The notes beneath the pieces are model-generated. The model ran no database searches, was not told where the DNA came from, and saw nothing but the letters and a program-made list of their open reading frames with translations. A DNA stretch of 64,000 nt from Zeugodacus cucurbitae (Eukaryota > Arthropoda > Insecta > Diptera > Tephritidae), in NCBI RefSeq assembly GCF_028554725.1, contig NC_071670.1, forward strand, positions 72,143,001 through 72,207,000, written 5' to 3'. Every line of letters begins with the position of its first letter. Within the stretch, counting starts at the first letter, position 1. Below are positions 26,945 to 40,800 of this stretch, piece by piece. The position numbers were made by a program, and so were the translations under genes.

Positions 26945-27687
26945 GTTAACTTCGGCTGTACCGAAGCTGGTATACCCTTCACAGGTGCATTTGTTTTAGT
27001 AACTATGTGTTTAAGCAAATCTAAAGACGAAAGAAAAAATAAGTAAAAAAAGAAAACATTTTACTAATTCTTTTTAGCCGGGTTGTTTGCTAGAAACATT
27101 AAGGTTATATAGTTAACCGATCTGAATAATTCGGAGATTATATTATTACCTTAAGCAGTAATCCATGTCAAATTTCGTGAAGATACCACATCAAATGCGA
27201 AAATTTTCAATACAAGCCATTGATTATGATCGTTCGGCTTGTATGGCAGCTATATGCTATAGTGAACCGATCTGAACAATTTTTTCGGAGATTAAATTAT
27301 TTCTATGAACAATAACTCACACCAACTTTCGTGAAGATATGTAGTAAAATGCGGAAGTTTTCCATACAAGCCCTTGATTCCGATCGTTCAGTTTGTATGG
27401 CAGCTATATGATATAGTGGTCCGATATCGGCAGTTCCGACAAAGCTTCTTGAAGCTTCTTGAAGAGAAAATAACATCTGCAAAATTTCAAAACGATATCT
27501 TAAAAACTGAAGGACTAGTTCGTATATATACAGACGGACAGACAGACAGATGGACATGGCTAAATCGACTCAACTCAACATACTGATCATTTATATATAT
27601 ACTTTATAGTTTCTCCGACGCTTCCTTCTGGGTGTTACAAACATCGTGATAAACTTAATATACCCTGTCTGTTCAGGGTATAAAAAT
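26945..27687 (+). repeat. Dispersed repeat with terminal stem-loops, long copy (743 bp)
   Basis: The limits come from comparison with the second copy at 31342-31867; flanking sequences differ outside GTTAAC... on the left and ...TATAAAAAT on the right. The left end carries a hairpin with stem CTTCGG/CCGAAG. The right end carries a hairpin with stem TACCCTG/CAGGGTA just before the terminus. Internally a segment containing TTGTATGGCAGCTATAT occurs twice, once near 27240 and once near 27390. There is no coding capacity. A hairpin close to one end recalls Helitron-type 3' ends, but the CTRR terminus is missing. I associate this sequence with high-copy repeats of flies, from memory only. Confidence 0.75.
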
Positions 27688-27954
27688 ACTGAATTTATGA
27701 CGAATCATTTGTTGACGACTCTGACTAATTTCACTTACATATATGCGTAATTCATTTATACAGGATCACGTGAATTTTTGAAGCGACATATGGTTTCACA
27801 AAATTTATTCAATTTGGATAATAAATTTTATCAAGGCATATGACTTTGGTCTCAGTATTTACCAACAGTTCCCCTCGTCCTACTTTCCAGAATAATTTTT
27901 CGTAAACATTTTCTTTAGTCATTCGAGCTGAATTGGCAATGGATCTGAAACACT

Positions 27955-28160
27955 CCAGCTCTGAAAGTGCAGTACCCGCTGGATGAAGCCGGGGAAGAGG
28001 ACTACCTCCACTCTGATGGAAGGATCAAATGGAAAGTGACCTGGCTTCACTTGGTGTTTCAAGTGGCGCCAAAAAGCAAAAAGGAGAAACGAGTGGCGCG
28101 CTCTGGTGGATTCGGCTATAATCGCTTAAAGGGGTTCCTACGCCAAATATATATATATGG
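27955..28160 (+). pseudogene. 3' end of an RTE-like non-LTR retrotransposon
   Basis: The last codons of an ORF2 are recognisable: one frame reads RNEWRALVDSAIIA then TAA at 28127-28129, typical of the C-terminus of RTE-type proteins in which DR/RN-x-WR precedes a short tail. Upstream, the GRIKWK and DLASLGVSS pieces lie in other frames, so several indels have accumulated. The stop is followed by a short spacer and an (AT)n tail at about 28147-28158, consistent with the simple-repeat 3' tails of such elements. Only about 60 codons survive, with no RT or endonuclease. The clade assignment is from remembered family endings. Confidence 0.6.
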
Positions 28161-31100
28161 AATTTATAAATAGAACGAAAAGTTCTGTAGCATTCTTGTT
28201 CTCCCAACTAGAGTGAGTCTCTTCTAGAGTGGTTTCGTAACCGAAAGAAAATATAGCATACGTCACTAAATTACGCTTGAAGAGTAGACAGGAGCTTATT
28301 CATGGACAACGAATGAAGTTTAAACAATTACCTCAGCAATACACACGGAAGGTCGGTAATCATATGGGCTTTCCACTAACTATGGCTTTACTAATTTATA
28401 TTAATCGAAAAATTTCAAAGTTAGTATTAATAAATAAGCAAAACTAGCGTTTATTTATGGAAAGACTATTGACTTATTTTAGCCTTCACAAGCATTCCAA
28501 AGTGACTCAACAAACTCAATAAAAGCGAGCACACAAGGCAAAAGCAAATACAAATAAGAGCAACCGCAGTAGCCCTTATTCAAGTGCCTTATTCAGACCT
28601 CTTTAAAGCCGTCGATGTGCGTGAACTTCCATTTTATTTTGGTTTGCTTTTGTTTGTTTATTGGCATTTTCCTTCAACAAGTAGCTGAATAGTGAGCCGA
28701 GTGGTGAACTCAATGAATGCGCTCAATGAATGAGTTGTTTTACTCTCTTCGCACATATACTCAGAAAATTTCTAAAATAAAATAATATTGCTGGGTGTAT
28801 GTTCTCATTAAAAAAAATCATTTAAAGCACTTAAATCTAAGTTCTCTTATATTAACTCGTTGTGACCTTCAGTACATTACTTTAATCGCATCAGTGACTT
28901 AAAATATGGTCAGATGAAAATTCAATTCTTTCCGCTTGTTAACTTTGGACTAAAAATTAATTCAAGTCACATCACATGTTGCAGGTGATTATCACATTCT
29001 AACTTGACAAATTGTAGCAGTATTAGAGCGTAAAATTATGGCTTGACATATACATGAGAGCCTCAGAAAGCTTGCTTTAGCAAAAAGTCTCCATTCATAA
29101 CCGTCACTAGCAACTTTCTCCAAAGTGCGGCGATTTTAATATTGTTTTATGCTTTTCCTGACTTGACACTCCACGCACACACTATCATTAGAAATTGCAA
29201 ATTTTTTGTTGTTACCAGTTGTCGTATGGGCTTTTATAAGCTTCTGAACTTCTGAGAATCCTCCGAGGCAAAATTCTCACATAGGAGTTATGGTTCTGAA
29301 CGTTCATTGAATTTTGTCTTGTTGTATCACTTAAAGATGATTCTTGGTAAATTTATTGGAAATTAATTAGTCACTACTACAACACGGTGATGATAAGTAC
29401 CGGATAATAAGAATAATGATTTAAAAATAAATAATTAGTATTACATAAACCCATACTATCGGAGGCGGGCAAATCACCTCATATATATTATATTTTATTT
29501 ATTCCCATTATTATGTGAGTTTTTGTATTTTTCTACTAGCCTAACTTGTTCTTGGCAATCCATTTATGCACTGACCTTGATTAATCGCCACGAGTTGTAG
29601 TCGAAGTAAAAGTTACGCAAATGAAACCAATGGAAAGTCATCAACAGTGGCGATTAATCTGAAAGCGACGTTGCCAAGAGTTTTGAATTAATCGCTTTGG
29701 TTTTTGTTGCTCTTGACAATGAACTACTTGCGATACCGCTCATAGTGCTACCCTCGCACATATATTGCAAGTCCACACTACCTCCTCAACACCACTCGAT
29801 TGCCCTCCACCGCGTCTCCTCTTTTGTCGCTGATTTCATTCCGTCGCATTTGATATTGTTTCATACTATTAGATTGTTTTGAAGTAGTTGCCAATAAATT
29901 AAAATTAAATGCATTCAGCTGAAAATGAGAATATTGAAATCCCATTTAGCAACGCGCAACACAACAAACAGTGAAAAACATGTGCAAGCAAGCAACACTA
30001 ACTGTAGTCTGTAGAAATTTCACTATTCCAGTATTTCACAAACAAATTTCACTAATCCAATTAAAATAGCTTGAATAGCATTGAATAGAATGCAAATGGA
30101 AGTATTTTAGCTCAGTTTTATCTGCAGCAAAGCATATTTTGTTTCTATTGTCAATTGAACTAACGATAGGCTGCTGATCACTGAACAACTTTACCCGTTA
30201 TTCAATATGACAAATTCAAAGACAACTATTTGCGTTGGTATGCAAATTGGCTTTAGATACACAGGAACTGAGACAAATGCAGCAAATGTTTTATAATTAA
30301 TAAAGCTTTGCCTACATAGCACCATCACTTTCATTTGCTTATTGCGAATTGACGACCTTCAAATGTTTCTAATGCCATATTTTATTATATTAGTATCAGA
30401 TTCATTTTAATTAAATAAATCCATGCAAATAAAGTAATTCATACCTGTGTTAGCCACACATATGATTATGGTTGAGACATTCATCTGCTTATGTTTGTTT
30501 AGGGCCATCGCTAATCACACAAACATACGTTTGTTCTTTAATGTGCTGTTCCTCGTGGCTTTTAACTTATTTTCCTATTTGTAACAACTTTATTTCTCTG
30601 TGGGGACTTGTTGAGGAAAATACAGCACTTTCAAGCAACGAGATGCCGACAGTAACTGTCAGCCAAGAGCCCTCAGTGTCAGTCAGTTTTAAAAACGCAG
30701 TAACCTCAAGTAATGGCATCAAAATCCTTTGGGGAAAATCAAAAGAAAGCGAAATGCTGCAGCATACGACAAGTGAATGAAAGAGCCGACAAATAATAAA
30801 TATGTAAATACATGATGAAAACCTGCAGTCAAATCAGCTGGGTATAAACTATTTTAGGTCGAGTATACAACACAAGCCAACTGACTGTCATTTTCTTTAC
30901 TGGCTTCTGGTATTTCTTACATGTTCATATTCATTCAGAAACCCAGTAAATTTAAAAAAGTTCCAAAAATTATTTAATTTTATATTATAAAGCAGATTCT
31001 GTATAAATGTTACAAACTGGTATATTTCCTTACTGGGTTGTTGCTCAACAGCTGGCTACATGTGCATACATCGTATATATGTACAAATACATATACAAGT

Positions 31101-31341
31101 ATGTATTAGTAGTACGTATTTTTCTCTGACCATTTCTGAAAGCAAATCTTCTGGGTAGCCCTCATATAATTGCGGGTAAACACTGGCACACAGAATTGAA
31201 AATGAGCAGCTGAAAAGCAAACTAAACGGGGTAAAAAGAAATATGAGCTCTGACCTTAATTCACTTTTTTACTGGAGACTTTTTAGGTCATAGAATCCAG
31301 ATCTCTTAATATCTTTCAGCAAAGTCATAACAAAGTCAATT
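28161..31341. other. Non-coding DNA, no supported gene
   Basis: There are short open frames without recognisable domains; the largest, 30472-30780, has no resemblance I can name. No transposon ends or RNA genes were identified. Confidence 0.55.
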
Positions 31342-31867
31342 GTTAACTTCGGCTGTACCGAAGCTAATATACCCTTCACAGGTGCGTTTCTAAAGACGTA
31401 AGAAAAAGTAAGTAAAAACAAATAAAACATTTTACTAATTTTTGTTGTTTGCTAGAAACATTAGGGTTATATAGTTACCCGATCTAAACAATTTCTTCGG
31501 AGATTATATTATTACCTTAAGCAGATACCACGTCAAATGCGAAAATTTGTCATACAAGCCATTTATTATGATCGTTCGGTTTGTATGGCAGCTATATGCT
31601 ATAGTGAACCGATCAGAACAATTTTTTCGAAAACTAAATTATTTCTATAAACAATAACTCAGAAAATAACATCTGCAAAATTTCAAAACGATATCTTAAA
31701 AGCTGAAGGACTAGTTTGTATATATATAGACAGACGGACATGGCTAAATCGACTCAGTTCAACATACTGGTCATTTATATATATATTTTATAGGGTCTCC
31801 GACGCTTCCTTCTGGGTGTTACAAACTTCGTGACAAACTTAATATACCCTGTTCAGGGTATAAAAAT
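31342..31867 (+). repeat. Dispersed repeat with terminal stem-loops, short copy (526 bp)
   Basis: This is in the same orientation as 26945-27687 and collinear with it, but internally deleted. The main loss corresponds to roughly 27318-27465 of the long copy, and smaller deletions are present, including one near the middle of the left half. Both terminal hairpins are preserved; the right loop is shortened to two bases between the 7-bp arms. It is non-coding. Confidence 0.75.
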
Positions 31868-33299
31868 TAAATTTTTTAGATACAAATATCACACACTATT
31901 TGCCATTAGTACTTCACATATAAAATAATTAATAATTAAGCAGACATCATCAAGTTAATTTTTTGTTCGGAATTATGCTAAACTAAATCTTTTGAACTAA
32001 ATTAGAATTTCTCTGACAAAATTTAATTTGTATTATTAGCAACAACAAACAATGAAAAGAATATGTGTATTAGCTAACTGTAAAGAATGATACATAAAAA
32101 AGATATGCACAGCAGCTAATTAAATCTCTTGAAAGTAAAGTTAATTAAGATAAAAACAGCAGAATGAGAGGTCATACTAACAATATATGTAAACTTAAGC
32201 GCTTGTAGTTGTTTGCCCTAGCCCTAGCATGTGTGTTTGTGTCAACTAATCTCGGCATTCACATTAGTTTTACTTGAATTAAAAACAGTCGCAACTCAAA
32301 TTCACTGAAACAAGGGGCACAAGAGAGGTTGGCAAGTACAAAATGTTGCCAAGAATAATTTGACTAAACACACATACATATACACATCAGCAAGCATAAA
32401 GTTCACCCATATGTAGGTTATGTTAATTCGCATTTGTTGGGTGCTGTTGCTTTGAGTGGCACATTCATTTCCTATCTCTCTGAACAGATCTTTGCTTTCT
32501 CTGCAAACATGAAAAAATGAAATGAAAGTGAAATTCCTAGCACATTTGCCCATGTGAATCTAGATTTATTGTATTTTATTTACTCGCAACATTGACATTT
32601 CCAAAATATTAATTTGCTTATTTCATTTATTCCTCGTTTGTGACTTTTGCTGCAAGCTCTTGCTGAACAATGAAAAAGCTTTGACGATTTAATTAAATTG
32701 TGATCTTCAAATGTGAAAACGAAAATGTAATTAGCGAAGTTTTCTATTGTGTAGTTGACAAATATTAATTTAAATACTTAATGAAAGGATATTTCGCGTA
32801 TGAGGAGAAAAGACTCCAACAAGCCAAAGGAAGGCGGCAAAATGCTCATGGCTATATATCACTAATGGACAACTGGAACTACCGATGGACATTTCATCGA
32901 AAGCTTCCTTTTGATTATGGTCTTTTTTTTAAAGATCTACGTTTGTTCTGGAATCTTTTGTTCCTATTTAAAAGAGCTAACTTATTTTTTTATGAACTGT
33001 ATTATATCATCTCCAGCTGGAAATTTCAAACTAGTTATATACAGTCTAACCGCTGATCTGATCCATCTACCCTATATTTAATTATATAAAAGAAGATCCG
33101 ATATATTGTGTAACGGCAGATGTTGTCTAAAATGTTAAACCTAAAAATGTATGTATTTAACTTTACTGCCTCCATACAACCTATACTTCGAAAAGAAGAA
33201 GTTGATTTCAGCTACCTCAACATGAATCGTATTGTATTATAAGAATTTAGAGACAAGTCACTCTCTCACCACCACTACTTACTCACTATTTTGCTAGGA
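31868..33299. other. Non-coding DNA, no supported gene
   Basis: AT-rich sequence without a defensible exon. The frame at 32781-33056 has no signal peptide, domain or splice context I can support. Confidence 0.5.
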
Positions 33300-34800
33300 A
33301 CTCGTGATTGTCGGTTCTATGTTTGTTTGTTTACACTTGACGTTTGCGAAAAAGCGTCCACGTGGTGTACGTGTTTGTGCTAAAAATAATAAATATAGCA
33401 AATGAGAGAAGAGAGTAAGAACATAATATTTTAGCACTTATTTTAGGCAAACACGAACTTTGGACTCTCTGTAAAAACCACTCTGTAATTAACAGCAGCG
33501 AGCTTAACAGTATTCGCCACAGAAGACGTCGAAATCAACAGACCCGGCAAATGTTAGGCCAACAGTGTCGCTGGCAGCGAGAGGGGCCACGTGGACAATC
33601 AGTGCGGTGCTCAAGGATGAAGCAAAAGCAGCGCCAGCACCAACACAAGCGCAACCACCAGCAGAACCAGCAACGTCGCTTCCACACACAGCCTCCGCAT
33701 CGGCGATTCTCGCATCTGCGCCTTCCGCCTCAGCTCAATACTCGGCTGGCACTAGGGTTTTCAGCTCAGTCGCAGCGGCCATTCAGTTCAGTTTAGAACG
33801 TGGGCTTGAATGAGACGGTTCGCTACTTGTCGGCAGCAACGAGCAATGTGGACATAGAAGCAGATATTAAAGCATTAAAGCAGAGTCAAGTGAAGGCAGA
33901 GAAAATCTCACCAAATACAAATTTGTGCTGTCAAGTGTTGCGCGGTTGAGAGGCGTTGCAGTGGCCCGTGCCCAAGTGTGAAGTGTGTTCAAACTTAAAT
34001 TCCCGTTCTTTCGATATTGAAATTCTATGTGAATCGAGTGAGATGTGATTTGGAGGCTTCTTTGCCAGACTTGTTCAATTGTGCTGCTGGGCGATTTCAG
34101 AAAGTTATTGCTTCAGCGTTCCTCGGGCTTTGACTAAAAAATGTATTTAAGTGTTTGATATCTCGCAGCAATTCAAAGTAAGGTGAGGTATGTGAAATAT
34201 AATAATAAATGCGAAATAAAGTGCGCTTCATCAGGACAATAAACGTGAATTGGCCGTGGTGTCAGCGCTGCCGTTGAATATTCTCAATAGCCACAACTCT
34301 CGGACGCCAATGGAAATGCAATAAAATATAAGTAAGACACCGAGAGTTAGTGATTGGCAAGTGGTGGCTAAGTGGAAATAAGCGATAAGTGGTCGAGTTA
34401 AAGGGGCAAGGCGAAATAGTACCAGTGCAAGGATAAGTGAAAATCGTATTCAAGGCTCCAGCTCACCGCTCAGTGTTCAGTGTAAGCGATGTGCGTGTGT
34501 CTGTGTTAGTTCCGTTATTAATCTAGTGTCGTCTAGGAAAAAAATTCCAAACCGCGGAGGCGCATAAATTTTAATTAAACACCCAAGCGCGTCCCTTAAC
34601 AGCCATTCGAGATTTCCGCGCCTCAGCTCACGGTTTCCGTCATCCAATCAGCGTCAGCATCAGCAATATCCGTTGTGATAGTGAAAAACAGAACGAAGAT
34701 CCAGAACGTGCAACTGGGGAAACAGTGAAATCAGCGTCACCATAAATTTCGAAAAGTAGGCACCAAAAGCCATTATCTCCAAATTATTTAGCGATTATTA
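33300..34800 (+). other. Candidate promoter and 5'-UTR exon tract
   Basis: Base composition shifts from the AT-rich surroundings to a CA/GA-rich, moderately GC-rich tract. Repeated GTGAAA, AGTGAA and CAGC words are typical of long fly 5' leaders. Possible splice donors lie near 34175-34195 (AAA-GTAAGG, AG-GTGAGG, GAG-GTATGT in a row) and near 34478 (AGT-GTAAGC). TTCAGTT initiator-like words occur near 33781. No long conserved reading frame exists; the Ala/Gln-rich frames at 33551-33813 look compositional. It could be an alternative first exon of the gene whose coding exon may lie at 46515, but nothing in the sequence proves the link. Confidence 0.3.
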
Positions 34801-37800
34801 AAAATGTAAATGTGCTTAGATCTTATTTTCCTTGCCGAGGACGAGAAACATCCCGACACTTTAATATTCCTGCTTAATGATTATTATTTTTGGTCCTCTG
34901 TGAGATTGTGTTTACTTTTAATTTTTGCGCTTTTGCTCATTTCTAATATTTACTTTGGCTGCGATTGCATTTCGGGCATTACCGTTACATTGCGTCCAAC
35001 CAAGAATACATTTTTGTGCCTGTTATCTTTCTTTATTTCTATTTCTCGTTTTCTGGGCACGTGCGAGCGCAAAGCTTCACTTCAGTGAAATTCTTTTCTT
35101 CTGCATTCTCTCGCTTGTGGCTGCTCATAACAATCGGACTTGTGACCGTGAAAGCGGAACAATGTGCAATGTAGCTTTTGAATGTTTTTCTTTCCGCTTC
35201 TGATTCACCGCCTCCGACTTGTTGGGTTTTCATTTCCATTTGTGTGCTAAGCCGCAATCCGACTGGCTTTTGACGAAGCGCTCTCATCTCCCCACTTTTG
35301 ATGGACTGGTCTTTGTAGTGCCAATGGTTTTGTTCACAACACACTTTAACTGGCATTTAAATTTTAAATATTAAATTGGCACAATTTTTCCTAATTGCTT
35401 AGTGTAAGTCTTTCTCTGGCCTACTTTATGGGGTTACTCATCCACCATGGGGAGTTTTAGTGATAATTTCTTAGGCCAAAATAATGGCTCTTAATATTGA
35501 TTCAAATTAAATATGGATTTCTGATGTATTGCAAACGAGTAAATATAATTTGCAATTATTTGTGGTTTCATCAATACCATCAATATTAAAGTACTAAATT
35601 TAGTAAACATTTCGATTATTTATAAGCAACGGTTGAGTAATTTAAAAACAGCGAAATAACGTTATAGTAGTAAATTTTATGCTATCAGTTTCGATATTGA
35701 TAAAGGGTTAATAAATATATGTGATAAAAACTTCAATTTACATTCATGTGGTTAGAAAACTCTCAGTTGAGTTTCATTAGTCATAGAAGAAAAGTTTTGT
35801 ATGTGTTTGACCGAAACTATTTATTTTACATAATAACTCAGGGATATCATCAACCGCTGACCGACCAGCTGATTATTAAAATTATGTAAATATTTGATGC
35901 AATCAAATCAAACCAAAGTGTTTTGCCCAAAGCGACTCATTATGGATATTTGTTTGGCCATATTTGTATGCTAATGGACTATTGTTGTTGTTTTATTCCA
36001 CTTGACCGAACACAAATTGCCAAATACTTAACAAGTGAGCGGTCACGAAACGTTTTGTGAATTTCTAATTTGATAACGGTATGATTTATGTGAGAAAATA
36101 ACATATTTGTCTACAAATATAGAACGAGAAAGCTCAGCTCGATATTGGAAGAATAATATACCTTCCGGGGCTTTTGCCTTCCCCAAACAAGCAAACAAAT
36201 CAGAATATTAATGTAATTACTTGCCTCATGTGGTATTAACAGTTATTTGCAGATCAATGGTGCCCGCAGCTCCATGAGAAGCTGCTCAACTGCCACTTGC
36301 ATTCATAATTGAAACAATGCAAGTGGCGGTTGACGGTGCAGTCATTAAACTATTTCCATTTGTGGGGTTGGCTGTTTCAGTAGAATTATGTTTTCATAAA
36401 AGATTTAATTCCATTTCATTTGCATTCAATGTGGCATACTCAATTGAGCCTATAATATGTTGATAATTGCCGACGAATGGGTGTCAGCCCATCACCTCTG
36501 CATGACAGTGCAATGCAAAGAGACTCAAGCAAAGTCCCCTAAAGCCTCGAATGAAGTTTAAAATATGACTAATAATAAATATAATTGATTTTACTAAATT
36601 TTTAATTTCCCGTGAAGGTGATATAAACTGAATCACCAAGATTGAGTGAATTTAAAGTCTTTCAACAGAATTATGCGCAATTAATAATATAAAATATATA
36701 TTATAAATATATAATATATATCTAGATGTGTGCATAGTGAAATAAAATCAAGAATGAGAACAACAACAATGCAAATGGCACTCCACTCGAGCAGAAATTA
36801 CGACAATGTTCACAACGCCTCACTGACTACACCATTGCTATACACACACACACTCGCGTTAATGCCGCTGTAAAGTTTTTAAATTATTTCCGCACCTCCC
36901 ACCACCCACGACTTAGACTGACTATATTTTCCACACGCTCATAAATTTCTCGTGGCTGGAAGGGTGGAAAAACATTCCGGCAAGTGCAAAAGTGCGAAGT
37001 AGCAATAATTAAAGGCGCACATGCCAGCAAATCCCCTTGAGGTGTCTCGGAATGAGACGATATGAGGAGCCGCAATTAAAACAGCGCCAGGTGTGCTTAG
37101 AGTATAGCGGGATGGGACAGAAATTTTTAATTGTCACAGCTGGAGTGTGAAAAATATAATAATTTATCCAAAACGAGTAAAATATTTTCATAATCGTTAA
37201 AATCGAATTTGAATGTCTGCAGAAGTGGTTTAAAGTAATAAAGTTCTGCATATTTTACATTTGAAAAATATTAGAAATTATTCAATGTTTTCAATTATTA
37301 CATTATGGTGTTTATATGTTCCACTTACCTTCAAATCAACTTACATTACTCATTTTTTTAAAACAAGTAAGCTCATTCGCCTATTAAAATATTTATTTAG
37401 GATAAAACCCACGGAACATTTACAAATTAGAGCACTGACATTTTTGCTTGACGAGCCTTTTTCGTCACCTTTCCCTCCTTCGAACACTTAATGTAAGGGC
37501 AAATTTAAATTCTGCCTCTCTCTTCGTATATTGAATAGAACTTTTACGGTTTTAAGACATGTGAAGAAGGGTTTTTGTTTACATTTGCAATTATAATATG
37601 ATCATTTTGTAATGGAATGTGTTGCCGTAGTTGACACTTCGCATGTAGAAAGTGTATGAAATTTTAAAATTTGTATCCGTTTTTATAGCTAGTCGACATA
37701 CTCACTGTGAAACCTATAAATATTTGAAAAATCGCGCAAAAGGACACACTCAAAATAGCGTATGGAAATAATCTCATTAAAAAATTTGCACTTAGGTTTA

Positions 37801-40800
37801 GGCACACCGCACACGTTGCCATTCCCATCCAAAAACAGGGGACGTGAAAAATTCGCCGGTTAATTAACCGTAGAGTTTTTGTGGTTCGCCCAACGAGTGG
37901 GTAATTAAAGCGCGACACATTCGTGTTTATTCAAAAGCAAACATATGCACGATCCATGTTCACACACAAATGTGTCCTTTTTTTCCAACGCATATTTTTA
38001 TTTATTTTTTTTTTTGTATTTTAACTCTTCTAAGAAATATTATTCTGAGGATATGAAGGTGACTGGGTTAGGCCAATGATTGATAGCTTAATCACTCAAT
38101 ACACATCTGGAAGCATGCATACAACTTTATAAGCGATAGTTAGCATTCAAGTAAATTATTAATATTCTAGGACTGTCTTTTGCTGTTTATTTAAGTTAAA
38201 TTTGGCTATAATTAACGAACTTCGGGCACAACCCTAAATATTGCACAGCAATTATCTGAGTAACTTCTGATGGGCAGGTCTACATATTTGGGCAACCTGA
38301 AGCTGAGTATTTGGGAAAAACATCTTTATTCTATCAAAGGATTGAACTCCTCTATCCTGTTCATGTCCTCCTTCAATCATCTAAGGCTTGCTGTCCATTG
38401 GAACAGCCCCTGATTGATAAATGATTTGATTGATGCTATTCGTCTCGCCGATGAAGCCAACGCCGATGGAGGTAAATTAGATGGCATTAAACCTCTGAAT
38501 TTTTGCATAAAGGACAACTTTTTTATTATATGTCCACTTTGCTGATAGACATGCATAAGTACAAGATTTCATCTATTTGAAACATAGCTGAGCTCATAGA
38601 TGATCAAATGGCATGAAATTTAAAAAATTCAAATTAAATTAGAGAACTGCCGTGTGGCCACAGAAAAGACTAGGATATTGAAAACCGCAAATGAAATTTA
38701 GTTTTCGCCAAAGATTTCATTTTGGCTGTCAGAAACGTCAAATTGATTTCAAATGCAAACTAAAGACACTTCAGTTCGGATGAAGATCAACAAACCAGGA
38801 CAATTACTATTAATGTAACATAAACAAAACACCAACAACAACATTTGTAATATTTGCAGCAACGAAAGCGACTTTCACTCGCAGCAGTAAGCGAATAAAT
38901 CATTCACAAATCGCAACAATAATTTTGAGGCAGGTTAAATAAAACCAACGAAAACGAAGCAAAGCTTCAGCAAACATGAATATGTCACTGCAAATGAAAG
39001 AGAAGTGAAAACAACGAACTACAAGCGACACAGCCTCTGCATTGAGGCCATAAGCGACTAGTGAGCAATGGCACGCAACAGCAATAATAACAACAACAAC
39101 GACAGTGATTGCAATTAGAACAGCGAAAAAATAAATCAACGCCATGAACATAAAAGCCCCATTGGCGGTACTTTGAAAATAAAAATCCACTTTTCCTCAC
39201 ACACACGCATACAAATGGCCATAAGCATACAAACAGGCGTACCGAATGAAGCAACATTCACATACTGACCCTTTTTGGCAAACCCAAAAATGTGTGTCCC
39301 CAATGTCACGACACACACTCGCACACATTCACGAAAATTCATGTTTGACATCCGATTACATGAGTGTTGGGTTTGTTGTTGTGTGGCTATGCGGCAGTGG
39401 CTGAGAAACCAATGCAAAAATGGAAACAAAAATGGGGAACAAAAAATAGAAAAGAAAAAGAAAACAAGTCGAGCAAACGGAAATGCGTACCACTGAACAA
39501 CAACAACTGCGAAAGCTCATTCAAACACATGGAGACGCATGGAAGCGTTACATCAACGCAACGCGCACTTCGCACGAGATGCCCAACGGCAAACGGAGTC
39601 TCAAGGCATCCGCCTTCCATCCATTCTCGAATTTCTGTGTCAGCGACAGCTGCTCTTGCTGCGTTACGCCACACTACACCACACCCCACCCACTTGGGAG
39701 AAGGAGCCTAAGTGTGTGGTTTGGGTCTAGTTAGACACCCTCCTCTGCTCAGCAGTCGCTCCGGTATTATTGCCTACAACAAATATTTCCCAACGTCCTT
39801 GACATTTTCCAATACATTTGGGAGCCGCAACATATATAATGCAGTGGGTTTGTGTGTGTTTGTTCATTCCTTTGGGTGTGGATTCATATGAGAGTGAGTA
39901 ATCGAGTAATATTAATGCGGAAATGTTCATATTTAAGAAAGAGTGAGTTGGTTTCCATGGACTCAATATTTATGTAGCCAGAGTCCTACCGTTTATGAAG
40001 AGGTACATTAAATATTTACTTTACGAGAGACTTAGTGCTCGCATGCAAGAAATCCTCACATGGTTTTCGGAAGGTTTGATTGGGTTTATTTACAACTCTC
40101 TTGGATGCAGAAGCATTTAAAGCAACACTTAAAGTTCGCTCAGCCGAAGATAAATAAGGCAAAACAATTTCAGTTTTGCTTGAAAAGTGTGTGTTAATAG
40201 TGGTTCAATTCAGCTATTAGGTAATTGCAGGTATGCTATTTCGAATCTTAAATATTAATGATATCTGTCCGCCGTATCAAATACCATATTTTGAAAATAA
40301 TTATAACTAGACAAATTCGAATTTAGGATCCAGATTCGGTCACCCAAGGTAATAATTAGAGACAATATTTAATAAAATAACTGACTTAAATCGGTTTTTA
40401 TAGATTCATATATAAACAGATGATATGCCAACCCATAAATTACCCTTCGCAATCAATATGCTGCTAACTCATTTTTTCCAAACACTACTTAATATTTTAA
40501 CCAATTTATATGTATTTACCTTTGTTGCTGTTGTTATGAGCTATTTTTGTAAAAAACGTGTCGGCAGTTCATGCGTCAGCAACAATCTAAGGAGCATATG
40601 CTATTACAACCACAACAAAGTGATCACAGGGCAATAGTGACAGGTTCATCAGAGGCAGCTTTACAAGTCAGCTCCACTGACACCCTTAGAGTTAGGCGTT
40701 CAACCTAGCAAATTTGCTTACTCTACGCACGCGACTGGAAAAAGGTCATTGTCCAACAACAACAATTTCCAAAGCCACTACAAAAATCTAAAGGCCAAGC

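Noticed and set aside
33551..33813. Two overlapping forward frames rich in Gln/His/Arg and Ala/Ser/Pro
   Set aside because: Both arise from the same GC- and CA-rich tract in different frames, which is a compositional effect; it is better read as possible untranslated leader.
34810..35088. 92-codon frame following the leader-like tract
   Set aside because: The first ATG is immediately followed by a stop, the next opens a Leu/Phe-rich peptide with no domain, and overlapping frames are also open.
38414..38545. Open stretch reading IRLADEANADGGKLDG
   Set aside because: Only about 45 codons, preceded by a stop and followed by one, with no acceptor or donor I would defend.
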